A stretch of DNA of 37,440 nt from CAZJHD01 sp964545855 (GTDB taxonomy: Bacteria > Planctomycetota > UBA1135 > JACQFD01), in contig CAZJHD010000042.1 of assembly GCA_964545855.1 (NCBI GenBank), positions 1-37,440 on the forward strand, in the 5' to 3' direction. The position numbers were made by a program, and so were the translations under genes. Below the pieces are notes generated by a model that saw only the letters and a list, made by a program, of their open reading frames with translations, did not search any database and was not told the DNA's origin. Shown here piece by piece: positions 26,001 through 32,397 of this stretch (position 1 is its first letter; each line of letters begins with the position of its first letter).

Positions 26001-26697
26001 CCGGTTCGCTTCCGTCGAGGAAGGCCGAGTCCGGCTGCGCGTGCTGACGGCCGCCGAGCCGCGGAACGCCTCGACGGGGCTCCTCGAAGCCGAGATCGAG
26101 ATCGATCTCGGCGGAGGCGAGGAGGAGCGCGCGGACTTCGCCCTCGCACCGGCGACGGTGCGGATCCGCGTCGCCGACGCGGTCACGGGAGCGGCGATCG
26201 AGGGAGCGCGCGTGTCGATGCGCGCGTCGCGGCGGACGGGTCTCGTCCCCGGCGCCGCGCCCTCGACGGACCGCGCCGGAGAGGCGCGATTCGTCGCGCA
26301 GAAGCGCGGAACGCTCCGGTGGACCGCCGAGAGTTCCGGCTACGTCGCGGCCTCCGGCGATCTGGAGATCGCCGCGCCGGATCGCGAGATCACGAAGGAC
26401 GTGCGCCTCGCTCCGGCGGTGCCCTGCGCCGGTCGCGTCGAGCTCTCGGGGTTCGACCCCGAGAGCCGGCGGGCTCCGCTGCTGCAGCTCGACGCGCTCG
26501 ACGCGCCGCAGGGCCAGTCGGCGCCGTCGGCGCGCGTCTCCCTCGCGGACGACGGCAGCTCCTTCGAGATCGACACGCTCGGTCCGGGCCGCTACCGAGC
26601 GCGAATCTGGTGGGTCTCGCAGGAGAGCCACCCGATCGAGTTCGATCTGCCGGAAGCGGGCGCGCGGGATCTCGTGCTGCGCTTCGCCCGGAAGTAG
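23092..26697 (+). CDS. ECF sigma factor fused through a membrane helix to about eight extracytoplasmic carboxypeptidase-regulatory-like beta-sandwich modules
   Basis: 1201 residues from the ATG at 23092 (a TTG seven codons upstream is less likely). Residues 1-100 are sigma region 2 (LFDRTAGDLRRVARSVARDAAEADDLLQGAYLKAIE), and 117-176 are region 4 with LARLPRGDRDVLAPHLSQGKSGAEIAREVGRSPGVVRMQIHRGLARLRRLL. A single membrane helix lies at about 224-245 (KAVVAILAAALLLAGFLLW), followed by a Pro/Ala linker. The rest, from about 305, is a chain of beta-sandwich modules each opening like GRVVEEDGRPVADAAV, at about 306, 412, 541, 725, 814, 934, 1023 and 1112. No anti-sigma gene is adjacent, so the tail itself may hold the sigma domain at the membrane until a signal frees it (inference). 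A DUF5916-type outer-membrane gene follows. Confidence 0.9.
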   Translation: MRSSSLGDLFVRFRDHGDIGAFAALFDRTAGDLRRVARSVARDAAEADDLLQGAYLKAIESAPSYDAARPVEPWLVGILLNCARNARRRRRPTADLDGESLPASADPSREAESRELEESLAAALARLPRGDRDVLAPHLSQGKSGAEIAREVGRSPGVVRMQIHRGLARLRRLLPAGHVAGAALPIGLGAPELQSLRLRVLEAAAVRAATLPAGALAAGGALVSQKAVVAILAAALLLAGFLLWNPGTPPASPPAATSGAAGAPQLADPTAPPGAASLSPAATDRVAAEPRPEGAAVSVAAALSGITGRVVEEDGRPVADAAVALLELRPARLFPQIQVSAVELPHGDELALGRTRTADDGRFRLQGARTLGAHALSIAAGGRRALRGIDRALPGGTTTDLGDFVLETGATLTGHVVDEDGAPVAGARVRALPMPLGMHPDDLRGLQDLREGCALVLGDRGDLAVLELPAWIDRLLRELPLPETASGTDGSFSLAGVAPGEVSVVVDRRGASGVVGAPFEVHAGRRSDLGAVALRRGRSVRGRVEAAGGEPAAGVEVAVAAVSGIHGLGVLQPAGRTDSSGRFALEGLPRDGTLAFALRRAEGAPWEIVADDGRGGPEGARLPLHASATLELEVAGAEGEPLDEISVLWAPASHALRDSELRSVMRLARADAEALGNGLHRVAGLPKGACRILLSGPGIPPLEREVELVEGTTRLRLEVPATRAIALRVLDAASGAPVEGAWTAVARSRRGEPLVAARHTDGSGSARLEPVPAGPAECLLLVHHPGYADVALALGDVPDGAGPFEVRLGHGAAIEGRLTIDGRPPDRPLLVALRPWRSKVSLGASVVLHDSTDPDGRFRFDRVPAGSHRWQVAERFFGADLLSLALSGELAQLYDADKGALEIRFADGEVELRDGETRKLDVPLRSHDLPRSGVVHGVVTVDGAPAPGLRVVADAEDRRHFSRSGSDGSFRFASVEEGRVRLRVLTAAEPRNASTGLLEAEIEIDLGGGEEERADFALAPATVRIRVADAVTGAAIEGARVSMRASRRTGLVPGAAPSTDRAGEARFVAQKRGTLRWTAESSGYVAASGDLEIAAPDREITKDVRLAPAVPCAGRVELSGFDPESRRAPLLQLDALDAPQGQSAPSARVSLADDGSSFEIDTLGPGRYRARIWWVSQESHPIEFDLPEAGARDLVLRFARK

Positions 26698-26734
26698 CGG
26701 GCGCACGGCGCACGCGCTGGCGATTCGGCGCCCC

Positions 26735-26751
26735 CCGCGGAGAATCCGCGG
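26735..26751. repeat. Short inverted repeat before the DUF5916 gene
   Basis: CCGCGG-AGAAT-CCGCGG lies 20 nt before the GTG at 26772. The GAGAAT inside it (26740-26745) could be a -10 box, so this may be an operator or simply chance in GC-rich DNA. Confidence 0.25.
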
Positions 26752-26771
26752 CCCATGCCCGCGCCTCTCCC

Positions 26772-29015
26772 GTGCTCGAGACCGGTCCGCGTCGCGTCCT
26801 GACGGCGACGCGGGCCCCGGCGCCGTTCCTCGTCGCGATCCTGCTCGCGTCGATGGCGCTCGCCCAGGAGACCGAGCCTCCCGCGCCGGCGCAGGGCCTC
26901 TCCTTCGTCCCGCGGCGCGCGCGCGCCGTGCGCATCGACGCGAGCGAGGCGCCGGCCATCGACGGCAGCCTGTCGGACGCCGTCTGGGCGCGCGTGCCGC
27001 CGATCCCGGATCTCCGCATGCGGGAGCCCGTCGAGGACGGCGAGCCCACGGAGCGGACGGTGGTGCGGGTCGCGCACGACGGCACGACGCTCTACGTCGC
27101 CTTCCGCTGCTTCGACTCGGAGCCCGACGGCATCCGCGCGACACAGCGGCGTCGCGACGCGCGGCTGCAGCCCGACGACCGCGTCGAGATCCTGCTCGAC
27201 ACGCAGCGCGACCGGCGCAACGCCTACTTCTTCGCCATCGGCGCCGGCGGCGCCATCAACGACGCCCTCGTCTCCCAGAACGGAGGCACGACCAACCGCG
27301 CCTGGGACGGCATCTGGGAGGGACGCGCACGCATCGACGAGGAGGGCTGGAGCGCCGAGATGGCGATTCCCTTCCGCACGCTCGCCACCTCGCGCGACGT
27401 GACGGTGTGGGGCTTCAACGTGGAGCGCTTCATCCGGCGCAAGCGCGAGGAGCTGGCCTTCGGGAATCCCACGCGCGACGTCGACTTCGAGCGCGTCTCG
27501 GAGGCGGGCGAGCTGGAGGGGCTCGAGGACCTCGATTCCGGCGTCGGCCTCGACGTCGTTCCCTACGTGAAGGGGACGGCGTCGACGGACCACCTGGACG
27601 AGGACTCCGACCTGCTGGGCACCGGCGGCGGCGAGCTCTTCTACCGGCTCACGCCGGGAATCACGGGCGCGCTCACGGTGAACACCGACTTCGCCGAGAC
27701 GGAGGTGGACGAGCGGCGGGTGAACCTCTCGCGCTTCCCGCTCTTCTTCCCGGAGAAGCGGAAGTTCTTCCTGGAGGACGCGGGGCTCTTCTCCTTCGAG
27801 ACGGAGGCCGGAGGCGGCGGCCGCCGCGGAAGCAGCAACGACCTCCTCCCCTTCTTCAGCCGCCGCATCGGTCTCGACGGCGACGGCGATCGGCTCCCGA
27901 TCCAGTCGGGTGTGAAAGTGAGCGGCTTCGAGGGCGACTGGAGCGGAGGCGTCCTGGGCGTGCGGACGGGCACGTCGGACTCGCTCTCGGAGCGCGAGCT
28001 CTTCGTGGCGCGCGCGCGCCACAACGTCGACGACAACTCGACGGTGGGTGCGATCTTCACGAGCGGGAATCCGGCGGGCACGGCGAACAACCAGGTGGCC
28101 GGATTCGACTACCGCTACTCCACGGGCGAGTTCCTCGACGGAAAGAACTTCGACGTGTCGGCCTTCGCGTTGCAGTCCTTCACGGAAGGCGCCTCCGGCC
28201 GGGAGGCCGCCTTCGGCGCCGAGGTGCGCTTCCCGAACGACTTCCTCGACGGGAGCCTCTCGGCCCGCGAGGTGGGCGACGAGTTCTTCCCGGCCCTCGG
28301 CTTCGTGGAGCGCACGGGCGTCCGTCGCTACGCGGGGACCGCCGCGATCCGTCCGCGCCCCGGCGGCGACGTGCGCCGCCTCTTCCTCCGCGTGTCGCCC
28401 GTCGTCTACACGGACCTGTCGGACCGGCTGCAGACGTCCACCGTCGAGACCTCCGCCGGGATCGAGATGGAGTCGGGCGACGAGGCGAGCGTCTCCGTGA
28501 CGCCCGTCTTCGACCGCATCGACGAATCCTTCGAGATCGTGCCGGGGCTCACCGTGCCCGCCGACACCTACCGCTTCGAGCGCTACCGCGCGCGCGCCGA
28601 GTCCTCGAGCACGCGCCCCGTCGTCGCGGGAGCTTCCTTCGAATGGGGCGACTTCCTCGGGGGCGAGCGCACCGACATCGAGTTGGAGCTCGACTGGCGG
28701 CCCGACCCGCTGTTCCAGATCGGCGCCGAATCGGTGACGACCTACCTGCGGCTGCCGGGCGGCGACGCCGACATCCAGATCGGACGCGTCCGCACGGAGG
28801 TGAACTTCTCGCCGGACGTCTCCTGGCAGACCTTCGTGCAGTTCGACAACGTCTCCGAGAGCGCCGGCGTGAACAGCCGCCTGCGCTGGATCATCGAGCC
28901 CGGCCGCGACCTCTTCGTGGTGCTGAACCACGGCTGGCAGGAGCTCCCGAGCCGTGCGGTCGTCCCCGATCGCACGGACTTCGTCGCGAAGCTCGTCTTC
29001 ACGATCCGCTTCTGA
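26772..29015 (+). CDS. DUF5916-type outer-membrane protein with an N-terminal CBM9-like domain
   Basis: 747 residues. The GTG at 26772 is chosen because it gives a proper signal peptide (hydrophobic APFLVAILLASMALAQ, cleavage near ALA-QET); the ATG at 26755 is in another frame and stops at once. Residues about 45-235 match the CBM9/DOMON-like part: AIDGSLSDAVWARVPPI, VRVAHDGTTLYVAFRCFDSEPDGI, DRVEILLDTQRDRRNAYFFAIGAGG and GWSAEMAIPFRTL. The rest is the DUF5916 barrel-like region with NTDFAETEVDERRVNLSRFPLFFPEKRKFFLEDAGLF and many alternating strands. It ends VFTIRF with a terminal Phe, as expected for Bam-inserted barrels. Members may bind or pass carbohydrates or other ligands; the substrate is unknown. 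It follows the sigma fusion by 74 bp. Confidence 0.9.
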   Translation: MLETGPRRVLTATRAPAPFLVAILLASMALAQETEPPAPAQGLSFVPRRARAVRIDASEAPAIDGSLSDAVWARVPPIPDLRMREPVEDGEPTERTVVRVAHDGTTLYVAFRCFDSEPDGIRATQRRRDARLQPDDRVEILLDTQRDRRNAYFFAIGAGGAINDALVSQNGGTTNRAWDGIWEGRARIDEEGWSAEMAIPFRTLATSRDVTVWGFNVERFIRRKREELAFGNPTRDVDFERVSEAGELEGLEDLDSGVGLDVVPYVKGTASTDHLDEDSDLLGTGGGELFYRLTPGITGALTVNTDFAETEVDERRVNLSRFPLFFPEKRKFFLEDAGLFSFETEAGGGGRRGSSNDLLPFFSRRIGLDGDGDRLPIQSGVKVSGFEGDWSGGVLGVRTGTSDSLSERELFVARARHNVDDNSTVGAIFTSGNPAGTANNQVAGFDYRYSTGEFLDGKNFDVSAFALQSFTEGASGREAAFGAEVRFPNDFLDGSLSAREVGDEFFPALGFVERTGVRRYAGTAAIRPRPGGDVRRLFLRVSPVVYTDLSDRLQTSTVETSAGIEMESGDEASVSVTPVFDRIDESFEIVPGLTVPADTYRFERYRARAESSSTRPVVAGASFEWGDFLGGERTDIELELDWRPDPLFQIGAESVTTYLRLPGGDADIQIGRVRTEVNFSPDVSWQTFVQFDNVSESAGVNSRLRWIIEPGRDLFVVLNHGWQELPSRAVVPDRTDFVAKLVFTIRF

Positions 29016-29046
29016 GGCCGAGGGCGCGGCGCTGCTCCGCCCGGCG

Positions 29047-29052
29047 TAGGAT
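29047..29052 (+). promoter_or_regulatory. Candidate -10 element TAGGAT of the ECF sigma gene
   Basis: TAGGAT lies 15 nt before the ATG at 29068; the leader would be under 10 nt and would contain part of a GAGAGAG run that could act as a ribosome site. Confidence 0.35.
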
Positions 29053-29067
29053 CGAGAGAGCGCCACC

Positions 29068-29685
29068 ATGCCCTCCGGCACCCACGAAACCGTCGACGAC
29101 CGCGAGCGCGCGGCGTCGCTGCTCCAGCGCTGGCAGCTGGACGACGACCGCGACGCGCTCGACGAGCTGCTGCAGCTCGAGGTCGGAGCGCTCCGCACGC
29201 GCATCGCCTACCGCGGACGCAACATGCTGAGCGGGTCGGCGAGCGCGAGCGACGTAGCGCAGGAGGCCGTGACGCGGATGCTGCGGCTCTCCCGGCGTCC
29301 TTCCTTCGACGACCCGCGCGCGCTCCGGGCCTACCTCTGGCGCGCCGCGTGGAGGCTCCTGCTCAATCGTGCCGCGCGCCCGCGCCGCGCCGTGCTGCGC
29401 ATCGACGCCGAGCGGACGCACACGGTGACGACGGCGCTCGCCGTGAGCGGCGGACAGAGCCGCGTGGAGGACCGCGAGCAGCAGGTGGCGCTCCTCGTGG
29501 CGATGAACGTGCTCTCCGAGCCCGACCGGCAGATCCTCGATCTCGTCTATCTCCAGGGGCGCGACCTCGGCGCCGCGGCCGAGCAGTTCGGCATCAGCCG
29601 CGACACGGCGACGAAGCGCCTCAGCCGCGCGCGCCTCGCGCTCGCGAAGAAGCTCGGCGGCTGGAGCCGGGTGCTCGCGGGATGA
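29068..29685 (+). CDS. ECF-type RNA polymerase sigma factor
   Basis: 205 residues, cytosolic. Region 2 runs from about 20 to 105 with ALRTRIAYRGRNMLSGSASASDVAQEAVTRMLRLSRRPSFDDPRALRAYLWRAAWRLLLN. Region 4 at about 140-198 contains MNVLSEPDRQILDLVYLQGRDLGAAAEQFGISRDTATKRLSRARLALAKKLGG, whose helix-turn-helix should read the -35 element. It is followed by two kinase genes in the same direction, an arrangement common in Planctomycetota where ECF factors are linked to Ser/Thr kinases instead of anti-sigma proteins (family knowledge). No anti-sigma gene is nearby, so phosphorylation by the kinases is a reasonable hypothesis. The gap to the kinase (105 bp) is filled by palindrome C. Confidence 0.93.
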   Translation: MPSGTHETVDDRERAASLLQRWQLDDDRDALDELLQLEVGALRTRIAYRGRNMLSGSASASDVAQEAVTRMLRLSRRPSFDDPRALRAYLWRAAWRLLLNRAARPRRAVLRIDAERTHTVTTALAVSGGQSRVEDREQQVALLVAMNVLSEPDRQILDLVYLQGRDLGAAAEQFGISRDTATKRLSRARLALAKKLGGWSRVLAG

Positions 29686-29702
29686 GAGAGTTCCCTCGAT
29701 CC

Positions 29703-29782
29703 CCGGGAATGGGGTCAGACCCCTTTCTCTCTCGCGCGCGCTCGCGCGCGCGAAAGAGAAAGGGGTCTGACCCCATTCCCGG
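29703..29782. repeat. REPIN-like palindrome C, an 80-nt near-perfect hairpin
   Basis: Perfect 28-nt arms (29703-29730 and 29755-29782) continue inward as CG-rich pairing after one mismatch, so nearly the whole 80 nt can fold into one stem. Each arm holds the quasi-palindrome GGGGTCAGACCCC. It begins 17 nt after the sigma-factor stop and ends 8 nt before the kinase ATG, covering the place where a ribosome site should be. As a transcript it could end sigma transcription or hide the kinase start. Confidence 0.88.
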
Positions 29783-29790
29783 CTGAATCC

Positions 29791-32397
29791 ATGGACGACC
29801 CCGTCGAGCTGATCCTCTCGGAGGTCCTCGACGCGGCGCTGCGCGGGAAGCCCGTCGATCTCGAGGCCGTCCTCGCGGCCCATCCGGAGCTCGATGCCGC
29901 GCAGCGCGCGCGCCTGCGCCGCGATCTCGGCGTCGTGACGGGCGACGGGACCGACCTCCCCTTCGAGCGTCTCGGCGCGTTCCGCCTGGTGCGGCGCGTC
30001 GGCGAGGGATCCATGGGTGTCGTCTACCTCGCGGAGCAGGAGCCCCTCGGCCGGTCCGTGGCCCTCAAGGTGATCCGGCCCGAGCGCTCCCTCTCGCCGA
30101 CGGCCATGGCGCGCTTCGAGCGCGAGGCACAGGCCCTCGCGCGCGCCGAGCATCCGGGCCTCGTCCGCGTGCACGCGACCGGCGAGGAAGCCGGCGTGCG
30201 CTTCGTCGCCATGGAGTGGATCGAGGGGCGCGGCCTCGACGAGATCGTCCGCGCCGCGCGCGACGCCGGCACGCCCGTTCCCGTCGCGGAGGCGATCGGC
30301 TACGGGCGCGACCTCGCCCGCGCGCTGCACGCCGCCCACGGAGCCGGCGTCGTGCACCGCGACGTGAAGCCCTCCAACGTGCGCATCGACGTCGCCGGCC
30401 GCGCGCGCCTCCTCGACTTCGGGCTCGCGCGGCTCGAGGACGCCTCGCAGCTCACGCGCACCGGGGCCTTCCGCGGATCTCCCGCCTACGCGTCGCCCGA
30501 GCAGGTGGACGCGGCCCACGGCGCGATCGACGCGCGCACGGACGTCTACTCCCTCGGGGCCACGCTCTACGAGTGCCTCGCGGGACGCGTCCCCTTCCGC
30601 GCCGAGACGGCGGAGGGTCTCTTCCAGGAGATCCTGACGGCGGCGCCCGGGTCGCTCAGGGCGCTCCGCCCCGACGTTCCGGAGGACGTCGAGGCCGTGA
30701 TCGCGAAGGCGATGGAGAAGCGGGCCGCCGACCGATACGCGACCGCCAGCGATCTCGCCGACGACCTGGAGGCGCTCCTCGAGCTCCGGCCCGTGCGCGC
30801 GCGGCGTCTCTCGCCCCTCCTGCGCGCCAGCCGCTGGACCCGCCGCCGTCCCGCCGCCGCCGCGAGCGCCGCCCTCGCGGTCCTCCTCCTGTTCGTCCTT
30901 CCGGGCGTCCTCTTCGCGCGCGAGCGGCTCGTGCGCGACGAGCTGGAGCAGGAGCACGACCGTGCGAAGGGCGAGCTCGCCCGCTCCGTCGAGAACCGCG
31001 CCGCGGCGGAACGGAGCGCCGACGAGGCGAAGGCAGCCGAGCAGGCCCTCGCGCGACGCGTGGAGGAGATCGGCCGCCTCGCGGACGTGCAGCTCGGCCG
31101 GGACGCCATCGACGAGGCGGAGGCGCTCTTCCCCGTCGAGCCCGGCATGGTCGACGCGATGGAGCGCTGGATCGCGCACGCCGAGGAGATCCTCCTGCGC
31201 GTGCCGATGCACCGCGGCACGCTCGCGCGCTGGGAGGCGGAGGCCGCGTCGCCGGAGCCGGGAGCGCATGCACCGTCGGCCTTCGAGATCGAGACGCTGC
31301 GCGAGTGCCTGCGGCGCATGGAGCGCCTCGAGCGGAAGGTCGACGAGGTGAGGACGCGGCGCGACCGCGCGGCGCGCGTCGCCGCGGAGACGATCGAGGG
31401 CGAGGAGGCCGCGCGCCTCTGGTCGGAGGCGGCGGAGGCCATCGCCGCGCATCCGGAGTACGGCGGCCTCGTCCTGCGGCCGCAGCTCGGCCTCGTGCCG
31501 CTCGGGCCCGATCCCGAGTCGACGCTCTGGGAGTTCTGGCACCCGCTCACGGGCGCGAGGCCCACGCGCGACGCCGCGACGGGGCGGTGGCGGATCGACG
31601 AGGCGACCGGCGTGGTGCTCGTCCTCCTGCCGGGCGGTCGCACGGTCATGGGGTCGCGGCCGCCCTCGGCCGCGGCGCCCGTCGGAAGCCCCTACGTCGA
31701 CCCCGCCCACCACCGCAGCGAGGCGCCGGCGCACGAGGTCGCTCTCGATCCGTTCTTCATGGGGAAGCACGAGCTGACCGGAGAGCAGTGGGCCCGCATC
31801 GCCGGCGACGACCCGAGCGAGGGCGAGCAGCGCTTCACTCCGGAGCGCGGCTACGAGGACGTGCGCATCCCCCGCACGCCGCTCAACAACGTCCTGCCCG
31901 AGCAGATGGACGTCTGGCTGCCCCGCGTCGGCCTCGAGGTCCCCACGGAGCCGCAGTGGGAGCACGCCTGCCGCGCGGGGTCGACGACGCCCTGGTGGAC
32001 GGGCGAGGACCCGCTCTCCCTCGCCGGAGCCGCGAATCTCGCCGACGCGACGATGCAGGCGCACGGCGGCGCGGCGCACGTCGACTACACGCCGGAGATC
32101 GACGACGGCTTCGTCTGGCGCGCGCCCGTCGGGAACTTCCGGCCGAATGCGTGGGGGCTCCACGACGTGCACGGGAACGTCTTCGAGCTCGTCCGCGGAT
32201 CGGGCACGTTCTACCGCGCCGACGGCCACCGAGAGGGCGACGGCCTCCTCGTGGTGCCGGGCATCCTCGAGCGCATCGGCCGCGGAGGCTGCTACTCGTC
32301 GGCGGCGGCGGGCTGCCGCAGCGCCTACCGGCATCGGCTGGGCTCGCGCTTCAAGTCGGGCGTCCTCGGCGTGCGTCCCTCGAGGCCCGTGCGATGA
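29791..32397 (+). CDS. Membrane Ser/Thr protein kinase with an FGE/SUMF1-like C-terminal domain (first of a tandem pair)
   Basis: 868 residues. A 55-residue acidic/helical N-terminus precedes a Hanks-type kinase domain (about 63-335) with GEGSMGVVYL, ATP lysine K93 (ALKVIRPE), catalytic D191 (VVHRDVKPSN), DFGLAR with D209 and the SPAYASPEQ segment, so it should be active. A membrane helix lies at about 356-376, then a charged coiled-coil region. From about 613 an FGE-sulfatase fold follows: PGGRTVMGS, FFMGKHELTGEQWARIAGDDPSEG, VPTEPQWEHACRAGSTTPWWTGE, NAWGLHDVHGNVFELV and RGGCYSSAAAGCRSAYR. Against formylglycine-generating enzyme, the first active Cys aligns to Ser and the second is kept, so it is probably a ligand- or protein-binding module. 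No ribosome site is visible. The stop overlaps the next kinase's ATG (ATGA). Confidence 0.93.
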   Translation: MDDPVELILSEVLDAALRGKPVDLEAVLAAHPELDAAQRARLRRDLGVVTGDGTDLPFERLGAFRLVRRVGEGSMGVVYLAEQEPLGRSVALKVIRPERSLSPTAMARFEREAQALARAEHPGLVRVHATGEEAGVRFVAMEWIEGRGLDEIVRAARDAGTPVPVAEAIGYGRDLARALHAAHGAGVVHRDVKPSNVRIDVAGRARLLDFGLARLEDASQLTRTGAFRGSPAYASPEQVDAAHGAIDARTDVYSLGATLYECLAGRVPFRAETAEGLFQEILTAAPGSLRALRPDVPEDVEAVIAKAMEKRAADRYATASDLADDLEALLELRPVRARRLSPLLRASRWTRRRPAAAASAALAVLLLFVLPGVLFARERLVRDELEQEHDRAKGELARSVENRAAAERSADEAKAAEQALARRVEEIGRLADVQLGRDAIDEAEALFPVEPGMVDAMERWIAHAEEILLRVPMHRGTLARWEAEAASPEPGAHAPSAFEIETLRECLRRMERLERKVDEVRTRRDRAARVAAETIEGEEAARLWSEAAEAIAAHPEYGGLVLRPQLGLVPLGPDPESTLWEFWHPLTGARPTRDAATGRWRIDEATGVVLVLLPGGRTVMGSRPPSAAAPVGSPYVDPAHHRSEAPAHEVALDPFFMGKHELTGEQWARIAGDDPSEGEQRFTPERGYEDVRIPRTPLNNVLPEQMDVWLPRVGLEVPTEPQWEHACRAGSTTPWWTGEDPLSLAGAANLADATMQAHGGAAHVDYTPEIDDGFVWRAPVGNFRPNAWGLHDVHGNVFELVRGSGTFYRADGHREGDGLLVVPGILERIGRGGCYSSAAAGCRSAYRHRLGSRFKSGVLGVRPSRPVR

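Noticed and set aside
26755..26802. ATG at 26755 as the start of the DUF5916 gene
   Set aside because: It is in a different frame and hits TGA after 15 codons. The GTG at 26772 is in the right frame and gives a signal peptide.
22978..27144. A very long open frame on the minus strand opposite the sigma-fusion gene
   Set aside because: It is a by-product of G/C-rich third positions. Its translation is Arg/Ala/Gly-rich with no recognisable domain, while the plus strand shows clear sigma motifs.
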